From NCBI GenBank assembly GCA_016793325.1, contig JAEUKI010000072.1, forward strand, positions 1-64,000: DNA of 64,000 nucleotides. The letters are read 5' to 3'. The notes beneath the pieces are model-generated. The model was given only the letters and a program-made list of their open reading frames with translations. It had not been told where the DNA came from and made no database searches. Every line of letters begins with the position of its first letter. Position 1 is the stretch's first letter. Positions 36,940-45,540 of the stretch are shown piece by piece. The translations under genes and the position numbers were made by a program. Source of the DNA: Myxococcales bacterium. Its GTDB lineage: Bacteria > Myxococcota_A > Polyangia > Polyangiales > Ga0077539.

Positions 36940-38120
36940 GACAGCACCTCCACAGCGCGCGACGGCAGCGCGACGCTCGAGCGCGTCGCAGAGAAACACA
37001 GCGACGCGAGCGACTCGGCGGCGCGGTCCCACGAGTGCTCCGACGCATACACAGGGCCGTCTCGGCGCGCGCGCGAAGCGAACGCGTCATCCGCGAGACA
37101 CGCGTCGATCGCCGCGCACATCGCGGGGACCGAGTACGGGTCCACGAGCGCTCCGTGCGAGCCGACGACTTCGGGCAGCGCTCCGGCGCGCGCCGCGAGC
37201 ACGGGGACGCCCGACGCGAGCGCCTCGAGCACGGGGAGGCCGAAGCCCTCGGCGGTTCCCACCACGGTGACGAGCGAAGCGCCTGCGTAGAGGCCGCTCA
37301 ACGTGTCGTCGCTGACCGCGCCGCCGAAGCACACGCGATCGGCGACCCCGAGGCGATCCGCGAGCGAGCGCGCTGCGCCCTCGCCGCCCCAGTCCGGCCC
37401 GACGAGCACGAGCTTGTGCGTCGCGCGAGCGCTCGACCGCGCAAACGCCTCGATCAATCGCTGGTGATTCTTCGCGGGCGCCTCGAAGCGCGAGGGGTAC
37501 AAGAGGTACGGCTCCGTGAGCGAGAGCGCGCGTCGAGCCCGCGCGACGCGGGGGTCGCCTGCGTCCGCGGGACAAAATCGACGCGTGTCCACGCCGTTGC
37601 GAACGACGGTCACCTCGGGGACATCGTCGCCGAGCAGCGCGTGAATCTCGTCAGCGGTCGTCGCGCTCACCGCCACGATCGAGCGAGCGCGACCGAGCGC
37701 GCGTCCGATGACCTCTCGCACGAACCAACGCCGAAGCTGTCCGTGACGACCCGGGTCGCTCGCCGTCCGCAAGTCGTGGACGACCGCGATCGTCGGCAAC
37801 GACTTCACCCACGACGCGCGTCGATTCGCCGCGGGAAACACCAGCACGTTCGCGCCTGCTCGCCGCGCCTCGAGCGACGCGAGCCCGACCGCGTACACCG
37901 CGCTGAGCGACGGTCGATCGAAGACCGAGGGCGCGCGATGGCGATCGACCCCAGCGAGCTCGTCGCGGTACGCCTCGGCCTCGCGGTCGGTCCCGATCGC
38001 GACGAGCGTCGCGCCACGAGCCGCGAGCGAGCGGCGTAGCGGCGGGAGCACCGCGCGCGTCCAGCGTCCGAGCCCCGAGCGCCCGTAGTCCGTCCCTCCG
38101 AGGGCGATGGCGACCTTCAT
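36936..38120 (-). CDS. GT4 family glycosyltransferase
   Basis: A 394-residue GT-B transferase. N-terminus MKVAIALGGTDYGRSGLGRW (glycine-rich acceptor loop), then VAVSATTADEI, RNGVDTRRFCP, YPSRFEAPAKNH and the donor-binding stretch TAEGFGLPVLEALASGVPVLA (the E-X7-E motif). Likely adds a sugar during exopolysaccharide assembly. Starts with a four-base overlap to the upstream phosphatase gene and ends by overlapping the WecG-type gene. Confidence 0.88.
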   Translation of the reverse strand: MKVAIALGGTDYGRSGLGRWTRAVLPPLRRSLAARGATLVAIGTDREAEAYRDELAGVDRHRAPSVFDRPSLSAVYAVGLASLEARRAGANVLVFPAANRRASWVKSLPTIAVVHDLRTASDPGRHGQLRRWFVREVIGRALGRARSIVAVSATTADEIHALLGDDVPEVTVVRNGVDTRRFCPADAGDPRVARARRALSLTEPYLLYPSRFEAPAKNHQRLIEAFARSSARATHKLVLVGPDWGGEGAARSLADRLGVADRVCFGGAVSDDTLSGLYAGASLVTVVGTAEGFGLPVLEALASGVPVLAARAGALPEVVGSHGALVDPYSVPAMCAAIDACLADDAFASRARRDGPVYASEHSWDRAAESLASLCFSATRSSVALPSRAVEVLS

Positions 38121-39349
38121 CGAGCGGCTCCTTCTCCGAGCATGGCGGCGAGCACGAGGGTCGTGTCGTCATCGAGCCGCGAGGAGCGACTCGAGGCAAA
38201 CTCGTACACGAGCGCGTCGAGCTCCTTGGGTTTTGCCCGCGCGAGCGAGGTGCACACGAGGCTCGCTCCGAAGCGCGAGACGAACTCGTCGAGCCCGTCG
38301 CCAGAGTGTCCCGCGAGGCCGTCGCTCACCATCGCGAGCGCAGCGCCCTTGGAGAAACGATAGTGCTCGACGATCGGACGACGCCCGTACACGAGCCCGA
38401 GCGGCGGCGAGGTCGAGCGGAGCCTCGCGCGAACGCGACTGTCCTCGAAGAGCAGCGCGTCGGGCATCGCGGCGTTGGCGAACTCGAGCGTCTTGTTGGC
38501 GCAATCGATCCGCGCAATGCACAGCGAGACGGCGATCGGACCTCGGCCTTCGCCCTCGTACGCGTCGCTGCCGCTGAAGATGGCCTCTTCGGTCTGAGAA
38601 AACACTGCTGAAAACTCGAGTCCTGTGGAGAGCCCGTAGCGCAGCGCCCCCATGACCGCGCTGGCGATGATGGCGGTTCCCCCGCCGTGGCCCGCGACGT
38701 CGATGGCGACGATCGCGCTTCGGCCCTGCCGATCGGTGACCACGTCGCACGCGTCGCCCGAGACCGCTCCCGCGGGGAGCACGGACGCCGAGCAGTAGAG
38801 GCCATCGCGGGAGTACGGGAGCTTGGTGCGCGCGAGCTTCTGCGCAGACGCCACGGAGCGGAGCTCGACGTCCCGCGCGGCGGCGCTCTCTTCGACGCGG
38901 GCGATTCCCCGGTGGAGCTCGACGTAGCGCTCGCGCGTGCGCCGGAGCCTCGCGACGCGGGCCGCGAGGACCTGCGCGGTCACGGGCCGCGCGACGTAGT
39001 CGTCTGCCCCCTCGCGGAGCGCGTCCGCGACGACGCCGTCATCGGCGTTGGACGAGCTCAAGAGCAGCACCGGCGTCAATTGACGGGACGGCGACGAACG
39101 GATGAAGCGAAGGAGCTCGAGCCCGTCTCTCGCGGCGCTCACGTTGAGGTCGAGCAGGATGAAGTCGTACTCGCGCGAGTCGCTCGAGACCAGCGAGAGC
39201 GCGTGCGCCGCGTCGGAAGCCTCGTCGATCGCGATGCCGCCGCACTCGCGCTGCACGACCGCGCGGAGGATCGCGCGGTTGCTCGCGACGTCGTCGACGA
39301 TCAGCGCGCGCGGAGAGGAGCTGCATGAATTCGTGTGTTGCATAACCAT
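38117..39349 (-). CDS. Response regulator with PP2C (SpoIIE/RsbU-type) phosphatase domain
   Basis: A 410-residue protein. Residues about 14-130 form a receiver domain (VDD at 18-20, phospho-site Asp67 in LLDLNV), but the invariant Lys is Arg (DYVARP). A helical link leads to a PP2C-type SpoIIE domain with AVSGDACDVV, VAIDVAGHGGG, VSDGLAGH and RLDDDTT, the manganese-binding aspartates. These proteins dephosphorylate STAS anti-sigma antagonists. ATG at 39349 shares a base with the stop of the ATPase gene upstream. Overlaps the GT4 gene downstream by four bases, so it is tied to polysaccharide genes. Confidence 0.88.
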   Translation of the reverse strand: MVMQHTNSCSSSPRALIVDDVASNRAILRAVVQRECGGIAIDEASDAAHALSLVSSDSREYDFILLDLNVSAARDGLELLRFIRSSPSRQLTPVLLLSSSNADDGVVADALREGADDYVARPVTAQVLAARVARLRRTRERYVELHRGIARVEESAAARDVELRSVASAQKLARTKLPYSRDGLYCSASVLPAGAVSGDACDVVTDRQGRSAIVAIDVAGHGGGTAIIASAVMGALRYGLSTGLEFSAVFSQTEEAIFSGSDAYEGEGRGPIAVSLCIARIDCANKTLEFANAAMPDALLFEDSRVRARLRSTSPPLGLVYGRRPIVEHYRFSKGAALAMVSDGLAGHSGDGLDEFVSRFGASLVCTSLARAKPKELDALVYEFASSRSSRLDDDTTLVLAAMLGEGAAR

Positions 39350-39801
39350 TACGGCTTGTTGACGGTCACGAAGAGGGCAGAGCCAGAGTCGTTCCATCGG
39401 ACGTGGTCGAACGCGGCGTGGATGATCGACAACCCCCGCCCGACGCGGCGCTCGACCGTGCGCCAATCGAAGCCTCGCCCGCCTCCATCGACGCACAGGT
39501 GCACCGCGGTCGGCTGCACCGACATCGACACGCAGATGCTCACGGCGGCCCCGTGTTGCTCTGCGACGTCGAGCGCTTCGAGCCACGCGAGCATCTCGCC
39601 CGCGTCGCGAAGGGAGCTGTCGACCTCGAGCGCGCCATGGATGATCGCGTTGGAGAGCGCCTCCGCGATCCCGACGCGCACCAACGCGCTTCGCGCCCAG
39701 CTCGGCAAGCGAGCTTCGATCCAGCCGACGTACGTCCAGAGCGACGAGTACTTCGCCGGGAGGCTTAACGACGAGCCCTCGCGCTCGAACGACAGATCCA
39801 T
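39349..39801 (-). CDS. RsbW-like serine kinase / anti-sigma ATPase
   Basis: A 150-residue HATPase_c_2 protein of the RsbW/SpoIIAB family: EALSNAIIHGALE (N-box) and CVDGGGRGFDW, GRGLSIIHAAFD (G-boxes). It would phosphorylate a STAS protein or bind a sigma factor. The ATG at 39801 gives the usual length. First gene of the seven-gene overlapping minus-strand run. A STAS partner candidate starts at 45178. Confidence 0.85.
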   Translation of the reverse strand: MDLSFEREGSSLSLPAKYSSLWTYVGWIEARLPSWARSALVRVGIAEALSNAIIHGALEVDSSLRDAGEMLAWLEALDVAEQHGAAVSICVSMSVQPTAVHLCVDGGGRGFDWRTVERRVGRGLSIIHAAFDHVRWNDSGSALFVTVNKP

Positions 39802-40002
39802 AGCGCAAGCCCCGCTGCAATCTCGACGCCACGAGACGAAGCCCCTCGGCGACCGACGCACACCGGGACGAATCCAAAAGCGGAACACTCCGTTGTTTCA
39901 CTTCGGGACGAGCGCCTCGCGCCGACACGACTCGTGCGTTGGTTCGAGACGGGGCCCCTCGGCCCACGACGCGAGGTCCGACGCTTGCTGTGGGGCGTCT
40001 CT

Positions 40003-40707
40003 ATGACGAAGTCCTCTCCTGTGTCGCAGTGGATCGGTCCTGCGCATCGACTGGTCCGCCGACTCGCGCATCCCGCTTGGTTCGGAACCCTCCATCGCAC
40101 CACCCCGATCAGTCGCACGTGGGGCTACGACCGAGGCCTCCCGATCGATCGCCACTACATCGATCGCTTCTTGTCCCAGCACGCCACGGACATTCGATCG
40201 TCGGTCCTCGAGGTCGGCGACACGCGCTATTCGCGACGCTTCGCGCCCTCGAACTCCGAGCTGCACACGATCGACGTCGATCCGTCCAAGAGCCCCGTCG
40301 TTCGCGCAGATCTGTGCGACCTCGGCGCGCTTCCCCGCGATCGCTACCAGTGCTTCGTGTGCGCGCAGACCCTGCAATACGTCTCGGATCCGTCGCTCGC
40401 GCTCCGGGGCGCGCACCAGATGCTCGCCTCGGGCGGGGTCCTTCTGGCGACCGTTCCTGCGCTCGCGGCGATCGATCCGGGCGCGCGCGAGCACGATCGC
40501 TGGAGGTTCACCGCGGCGCAGACGAAGCGATGGCTCGAAGACGTGTTCGGCGCGGACGCAGAGCTCTCGGTGACGCCACGGGGCAACGTGCTCGTCGCGT
40601 GCGCGTCGCTCATGGGCCTCGCGCGCCAAGACCTCAGCGCCGAGACGCTCGACGAGAGCGACCCGGACTACCCCGTGATCCTCTGCGTTCGCGCGGTCAA
40701 ACGCTGA
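40003..40707 (+). CDS. Class I SAM-dependent methyltransferase
   Basis: A 234-residue methyltransferase: SVLEVGDTRYSRRFA (motif I), LHTIDVDPSKSP (ribose-binding acidic residue), VCAQTLQYVSDPSLALRGAHQML and ASGGVLLATVPAL. Probably methylates a sugar or lipid in polysaccharide synthesis. The ATG at 40003 is used; a GTG at 39934 would add 23 residues. Divergent from the ATPase gene; the gap of 201 bases shows no other gene. It faces the GT4 gene that ends at 40720. Confidence 0.8.
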   Translation: MTKSSPVSQWIGPAHRLVRRLAHPAWFGTLHRTTPISRTWGYDRGLPIDRHYIDRFLSQHATDIRSSVLEVGDTRYSRRFAPSNSELHTIDVDPSKSPVVRADLCDLGALPRDRYQCFVCAQTLQYVSDPSLALRGAHQMLASGGVLLATVPALAAIDPGAREHDRWRFTAAQTKRWLEDVFGADAELSVTPRGNVLVACASLMGLARQDLSAETLDESDPDYPVILCVRAVKR

Positions 40708-40719
40708 GCGTTCGTCGCG

Positions 40720-41904
40720 TCACGCGAGCAGCGTCTCGACCAGCGCGTCGACGTAGCGATCGAGCGAGGCGTGCTCGCGAACGAGGTCGAAGCCGCGCTC
40801 GACCAGCGCGCGTTGGCGATCGGGACGCGCCGCGAGCGAGAGCACAGCGTCCGCGATCGAGCTGTGATCCGCGCGCTCGACGCCGCCGTGCGCATCGAAG
40901 AACGAGCGCGCCCCGCCCGAAGGGTGCGCCACCACAGGAACGCCTACCGCCATCGCCTCGAGCCACGTGAGCCCGAGGCCCTCGGTCTCCGAGCGACACA
41001 CGAACACGTGGACGTCCGCGTCCGCGTAGAGCGCCGGCAACGCGCCGCGCTCGACGGGGCCACACCACTCGATTCGATCGTGAATTCCCAGCTGCGATGC
41101 GCGCGCTCGCAACGACTCGCCGTAGCGCGGGGTGACCGGCGCGCCCACGAACCGCGCGCGCGCCCCGACGCCCCGACGCGCGAGCTCCGCGACGGCGTCG
41201 AGCACGAGCTCGGGCCCCTTCTCGGGGTGGAGTCTCCCGACGAACAGCAGCGTCGGATTGCTGGAATTTACCTCACGGAACGCCCTCTGCCGAAAGAGCG
41301 ACCGCTCGACGCCCTGCGCGCGAACGAGCCCCTTGGCGAGCGGCGCCCCCGCCGAGAGCACCCGCTCGCGCAGCGAGTCCGAGAGCCAGAGCACTCGCTC
41401 GCAACGGAGGTCACCCCACGTGTGCCTCGCGTGCCAGCCTCGGTCGAACACGCGATGAACCACGCGCGCCGCCAGCCCCGCAGGTGGGTTTCGCACGTAC
41501 GCGAGCGGCCAGTCGTCGTTGACCGTGACGCACGTTCGAACGTTGTGTCGCGCGAGCGCGCGCAGCGGTTCGAGCCCCATGCGGCGCAGCGAAAACACCA
41601 TCGCGCCGTCGTACCGACGGTCTCGTTGGAGCACCGCGCGCATCGCCGCAGCGTTGTGCGCCGCGGCCGCGACGTGCCTCAGTCGATCGGTCTTCGCGCT
41701 CGTCGCAAACGGACGCGAGAGCGAGAGCAGCCGACGAACACGCCGGCCCTTGTCCGACGGAGCTTCTTCTCCCGACGTGAGCACCGTCACGCGGTGGCCT
41801 CGCGCGACGAGGCTCTTGGCCACGTCGCTCGCGAGCAGCTCGTACCCGCCGTGCACCTCGGGCTCGAACACGTTGCTGATCAGCAGCAAATCGAGGGTCT
41901 TCAT
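40720..41904 (-). CDS. GT4 family glycosyltransferase
   Basis: A 394-residue GT-B transferase: EVHGGYELLASDVAKSL acceptor loop, VTVNDDWPLAYV, LLFVGRLHPEKGPELVLDAV, VCRSETEGLGLTWLEAMAVGVPVVA (E-X7-E). Four-base overlap with the polymerase-like gene upstream. Acts in exopolysaccharide synthesis. Confidence 0.88.
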   Translation of the reverse strand: MKTLDLLLISNVFEPEVHGGYELLASDVAKSLVARGHRVTVLTSGEEAPSDKGRRVRRLLSLSRPFATSAKTDRLRHVAAAAHNAAAMRAVLQRDRRYDGAMVFSLRRMGLEPLRALARHNVRTCVTVNDDWPLAYVRNPPAGLAARVVHRVFDRGWHARHTWGDLRCERVLWLSDSLRERVLSAGAPLAKGLVRAQGVERSLFRQRAFREVNSSNPTLLFVGRLHPEKGPELVLDAVAELARRGVGARARFVGAPVTPRYGESLRARASQLGIHDRIEWCGPVERGALPALYADADVHVFVCRSETEGLGLTWLEAMAVGVPVVAHPSGGARSFFDAHGGVERADHSSIADAVLSLAARPDRQRALVERGFDLVREHASLDRYVDALVETLLA

Positions 41905-43157
41905 CGCTCGGACGAGCCTCGCAAACCCGAGGCCATCGCCGCGTAGACCCAGAACAGGTAGGCCATCGGCGTCTGTCTGGCGATCCACTCGGCCGTTCCT
42001 TGGAGCACCATGGTCGACAGGCCGAGGGTCATTCCGACGCCGAGATCGCCGCGCAATCCACCGCGAAACGCGAGGCGCAGCGCGCTCGAGAGCACCGAGG
42101 CGACGACGAGCACGTACGCGATCGCGCCGAAGTACCCGAGCTCCGCGGCGGTCAGCCAATAGATGTGGTGCGCGATCCCGCTGCGGTCTCCGGGCTCGAT
42201 GTTGAGCCGCGCGGCGTACCCGCCGTGCTCGAGCACGTACGAGTACATGTTGATCCCGACGCCGAACGGGCGCTCGTCGGCCATCATCTTCGCGGCTTTG
42301 TTGAAGAGCACCCTGGCGAGCTCGCTCTCTTTCGGCGCCGTCGTGAAGCGCTCGATGATCGTGTCGAGCGACTTCGCGAGCACGAGCATCGCGGCGAACC
42401 CGAGCCCGATGACGATCTTGAGCTTTCGCGCGTCGGCCTTTCGCGCGAACGAAACCACGCAGCCGAGCGTCGCGGCGAGGACGAACATGGCCATGCCCCC
42501 GCGAGACAACGACGTGATCGTGGCCATCGCCGTGCACGCGACGACGACGGGCGCGTACGCACGGCCGCGGCCCGAGAGCCAGAGCGCGAACGCCACGGGC
42601 GCGACCATGTTGGTGATCATCGCGAGCGAGTTGGGGTGCGGGAGCGAGCCCTGCGTTCGAATCGCGTGGAGGCCGTATTTCTGCCAGAACACGAGCGCTC
42701 CTTGCGCGAGCACCGCGGCGCCGAGGCCGGTCATCGCCGCCTGAACGAGCGCGAGGTCGACGAAGACCGTCGCGAGCGTGTCGAACGCGACGAACATCCG
42801 AACGAGCTTCCACAGGCTGAACGCCGACTTGAGCGTGTCGGGTGTGTCCGAAAACGACAGCACCACCGCGGTGAAGAACAGCGCGCGGACGAAGAGATGT
42901 CGCGTCGCGGGCGCGGTGGTCGGACGTGATCCCGAGAAGCGCACCGCGAGGAGGATCAAGTCGACGGTGGTGACTTCGATGCCGCGCGAATCACCGCGGT
43001 AATTCTCCTGCGAAATGAGGTTGATGTGCATCGGGTTGAACAGGTCGAAGCACACAGCGCTGATCGCCCACGCGCGGAGCTTCGGCGAGCGGTTCATCGC
43101 CTCGCGCAGCGCGGGAACTCCGATCAGCAGCGCACCGAAGAACGCGACCCACTTCAT
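41901..43157 (-). CDS. O-antigen ligase / Wzy-type polymerase-like membrane protein
   Basis: A 418-residue integral membrane protein with about 10-12 helices and a large periplasmic loop (about 270-340) that includes RPFGVGINMYSYVLEHGGY and GIAHHIYWLTAAELGY, where the His residue fits the catalytic site of the Wzy/WaaL family. Joins polysaccharide repeat units or transfers chains. Pairs with the GT4 gene at 40720. Divergent from the deacetylase-like gene, 60 bases apart. Confidence 0.82.
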   Translation of the reverse strand: MKWVAFFGALLIGVPALREAMNRSPKLRAWAISAVCFDLFNPMHINLISQENYRGDSRGIEVTTVDLILLAVRFSGSRPTTAPATRHLFVRALFFTAVVLSFSDTPDTLKSAFSLWKLVRMFVAFDTLATVFVDLALVQAAMTGLGAAVLAQGALVFWQKYGLHAIRTQGSLPHPNSLAMITNMVAPVAFALWLSGRGRAYAPVVVACTAMATITSLSRGGMAMFVLAATLGCVVSFARKADARKLKIVIGLGFAAMLVLAKSLDTIIERFTTAPKESELARVLFNKAAKMMADERPFGVGINMYSYVLEHGGYAARLNIEPGDRSGIAHHIYWLTAAELGYFGAIAYVLVVASVLSSALRLAFRGGLRGDLGVGMTLGLSTMVLQGTAEWIARQTPMAYLFWVYAAMASGLRGSSER

Positions 43158-43217
43158 CGTGCGGGGCGTTCAGCACGGGCCGTGCCCGCGGCATTCGTCG
43201 TGCAGTCGAGGCGGGCT

Positions 43218-44012
43218 ATGACCCAATTCGTTCTTCGCGACGACGACGCGAACGCCACGACGCCCCCGGCGCGACTCGAGCGCGCCTACGCTCCGCTTCT
43301 CGACGCGGGCTTCGCGATCAACCTCTCGGTGATCCCCGACGTCGCGCTCGACACGCTCGCGCCCGACGGCGCGCGAGAGCGCTTTCTCTGCGCCGCGCAA
43401 GAGCGCCACCTGCAGAAGATCACGCTGACGTCCCAGCACGAGCTCTCGCAGTGGATTCGCAGGCATCCGACGCAGCTCGTCCCGCTCGTGCACGGGCTCA
43501 CGCACAGCCGCGTCCGCGAGGGCACCGAGTTCGGCGCGCTGAGCGCCGTCGAAGCGGGCGACCGGATGGACCGCGGCAAGTCGATCCTCGAGGCCGCGCT
43601 CGGAGCACCGGTCGAGGGCTTCGTCGCTCCGTGGGACGCGATGTCACGCGGAGCGATCACGGCTGCGCTCAGTCGATTTCGTGTGCTCTCGACGAGCTGG
43701 CTCGATCGCGCGAAGCTCGCGCCCAAGCACTGGCCCGCCCACTACGCCGAGCGCCTGCGCCGCCGCGAGACGCTCGAGCTCGACCGCTGTCGCGTGCTCC
43801 GTCATCGCGGAGGACCGATCGGCCCGTCGCTCGACCCGTCGCTCGTGTCCTCGACGCTCGATCGACTGTCGTCTGGCGCGGACGTGTGCGTTGTCGTGTT
43901 GCACCACTGGATGTTTTGGGAGAGCGACGCGCCCCACCCGGTCGTGCGGGCGTTGGCCAAGGCGCTCGCGCGGCGTCGGGTCGCGCCGATGACGAGCCCG
44001 ATCGCTGCGTGA
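43218..44012 (+). CDS. Polysaccharide deacetylase-like (DUF2334) protein
   Basis: A 264-residue protein with the NodB-like barrel: VLRDDDAN (metal Asp pair), VPLVHGLTHSR (His), GFVAPWDAMSRG and VVVLHHWMF (second His). Resembles DUF2334/polysaccharide deacetylase homologues that trim acetyl groups from sugars. No signal peptide, so probably cytoplasmic. ATG 43218 with GAGGCGGG upstream. Convergent with the export lipoprotein gene. Confidence 0.75.
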   Translation: MTQFVLRDDDANATTPPARLERAYAPLLDAGFAINLSVIPDVALDTLAPDGARERFLCAAQERHLQKITLTSQHELSQWIRRHPTQLVPLVHGLTHSRVREGTEFGALSAVEAGDRMDRGKSILEAALGAPVEGFVAPWDAMSRGAITAALSRFRVLSTSWLDRAKLAPKHWPAHYAERLRRRETLELDRCRVLRHRGGPIGPSLDPSLVSSTLDRLSSGADVCVVVLHHWMFWESDAPHPVVRALAKALARRRVAPMTSPIAA

Positions 44013-44046
44013 CGCGATCGAGCCGCGGGGGCTGTCTCGCGTGTTC

Positions 44047-44078
44047 CGAATCGAAACACGGACGCGCGTCCCGATTCG
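44047..44078. terminator. Candidate bidirectional terminator hairpin
   Basis: Nested inverted repeat between two convergent genes: outer arms CGAATCG (44047-44053) and CGATTCG (44072-44078), inner perfect palindrome GGACGCGCGTCC (44060-44071). No T-tract follows, which is usual at such GC content. Confidence 0.5.
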
Positions 44079-44099
44079 AAACGTCGCGACGAACGCCGC

Positions 44100-45092
44100 T
44101 CAGCGAACGATCCCCGCGGTGAGCGCGGCCATCGCGAGCAGCGGCGTGAGGCGCTCGAGCACCTGCGTCGCGCTCGCGAGCCAGTGCTCGCTCACGTACA
44201 CGACGTCGCCTGCCTCGAGGACGGGGTTGTAGGCGCTCCCATCGAAGAGCCCCTGCATGTTCACGCGATACACCCGCGCGCGAGAGAGGGACCCACGCAC
44301 GACACGTACATCGCCTCCGTCCGCGTCGCGCGTCGCGCCGCCCGCCATCGCGACGACGTCGAGCAGCGTCAATCCAGGGCGAAATGGAACGGTCTTCGGC
44401 GATCGCACCTGTCCGAGCACCGTCACGCGCCGCCCCGACATCGACGGTACGTACACCAGGTCTCCCGCCCTCGCCCGGACGTTGTGCATCGGGTGCCCCT
44501 CCATCGCGCGCGCCACGCTGATCGGCAAGGGTCTTCGATCGCGCACCACCGTGGCCGCGGACAGATCCGCCAACACGAGCGACTCGCCGTCGGTCGTCTG
44601 CTCACGAGGGCCGCCCGCCAGCGCGAGCAAATCCGCGATGCGCGTGCTCGGCGCCACGGGGTGAAGACCTGGGGACGACACCGTTCCCAGCACGGCGGCG
44701 CGGTGCCCGAGCGGCTCGAGGAGCTCGACGTGCACGGTCGCGAATCGATGAAACCCTCGCAGCGCCTCGTTGATTCGCTCTGTCGCCGTCGCGAGCGAAA
44801 CGCCCGCGATCGGCACTTCTCCAGCGAGCGGAAGCACACCCCGACCGCGCCCGTCGAGCACGAGCCGCTCGACCGCAAAACCCTCCCCCACGAGCGCGCG
44901 CACCCGAAGCACATCTCCGGGCGCGAGCGCGTACTCGTCCGAAGGATCATCGCTCATCCCTGGGGGCTCCGGCCGCGACGCCTCTTCGAAGCCATCCCCA
45001 ACGGCGCGCGGCGCGCCGAGCGTCGGCAGCCTGGGAGCACACGCGCACACGGCCATCGTCGCACACAGAATCAAAGCGCTTCGTCCGTTCAT
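44100..45092 (-). CDS. Wza-type polysaccharide export lipoprotein
   Basis: A 330-residue outer-membrane export protein. MNGRSALILCATMAVCAC gives a lipobox Cys. A Poly_export domain follows (EYALAPGDVLRVRALVGEGF, LAGEVPIAG) and then two SLBB domains (HRAAVLGTVSSPGLHPV, RVTVLGQVRSPKTVPF). The C-terminal helix WLASATQVLERLTPLLAMAALTAG could span the outer membrane. Works with the chain-length protein at 45541. Divergent from the STAS gene. Confidence 0.88.
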   Translation of the reverse strand: MNGRSALILCATMAVCACAPRLPTLGAPRAVGDGFEEASRPEPPGMSDDPSDEYALAPGDVLRVRALVGEGFAVERLVLDGRGRGVLPLAGEVPIAGVSLATATERINEALRGFHRFATVHVELLEPLGHRAAVLGTVSSPGLHPVAPSTRIADLLALAGGPREQTTDGESLVLADLSAATVVRDRRPLPISVARAMEGHPMHNVRARAGDLVYVPSMSGRRVTVLGQVRSPKTVPFRPGLTLLDVVAMAGGATRDADGGDVRVVRGSLSRARVYRVNMQGLFDGSAYNPVLEAGDVVYVSEHWLASATQVLERLTPLLAMAALTAGIVR

Positions 45093-45177
45093 CCTCCAGC
45101 GCGCGAGTGCGCGCGCCGTGCCAACGATGACAGCGGCGGTCCGCTCGTAGGCACGCGCGCTGCAAACGATCCCTCCC

Positions 45178-45522
45178 ATGATCCCCGCCACCCCTGCTGC
45201 CACGAAGTCGCTCCCCACCCACATCCGCCCTCGAGGGCCGCGCCTCGATCCTCGCGCGTTGCGCGCGTTCATCGAACAATGTGAGCAAGCGCTCACGGGT
45301 GCCACCAACGCCATCGTGATCGATCTCTCTGCGATCGAGACGATCGACTCGGTGGCGGTCACCGCGCTCGTCGGCGTTCAACGCAAAGCGGGCCGCGATC
45401 GACGCGTCGCGCTAGCGGGGCTCTCGAGCGCAGTGCAGCTCGTCGCGCGCGTGTGCCACCTGCACGAGATCTTCGAGATCTACGTCAGCGCAGAGGCCGC
45501 GACGCGCGCGCTGTCTCGCTAG
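45178..45522 (+). CDS. STAS-domain protein (anti-sigma-factor antagonist)
   Basis: A 114-residue STAS protein: AIVIDLSAIETIDSVAVTALVG, in which Ser58 of IDS is the likely phosphorylation site, and LSSAVQLVARVCHLHEIFEIY. Probable substrate of the RsbW-like ATPase (39349) and of the PP2C domain (38117). Located 18 bases before the chain-length gene, in one unit with the export machinery. Confidence 0.82.
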   Translation: MIPATPAATKSLPTHIRPRGPRLDPRALRAFIEQCEQALTGATNAIVIDLSAIETIDSVAVTALVGVQRKAGRDRRVALAGLSSAVQLVARVCHLHEIFEIYVSAEAATRALSR

Positions 45523-45540
45523 CTCCGCGCGGCGGCCGCC

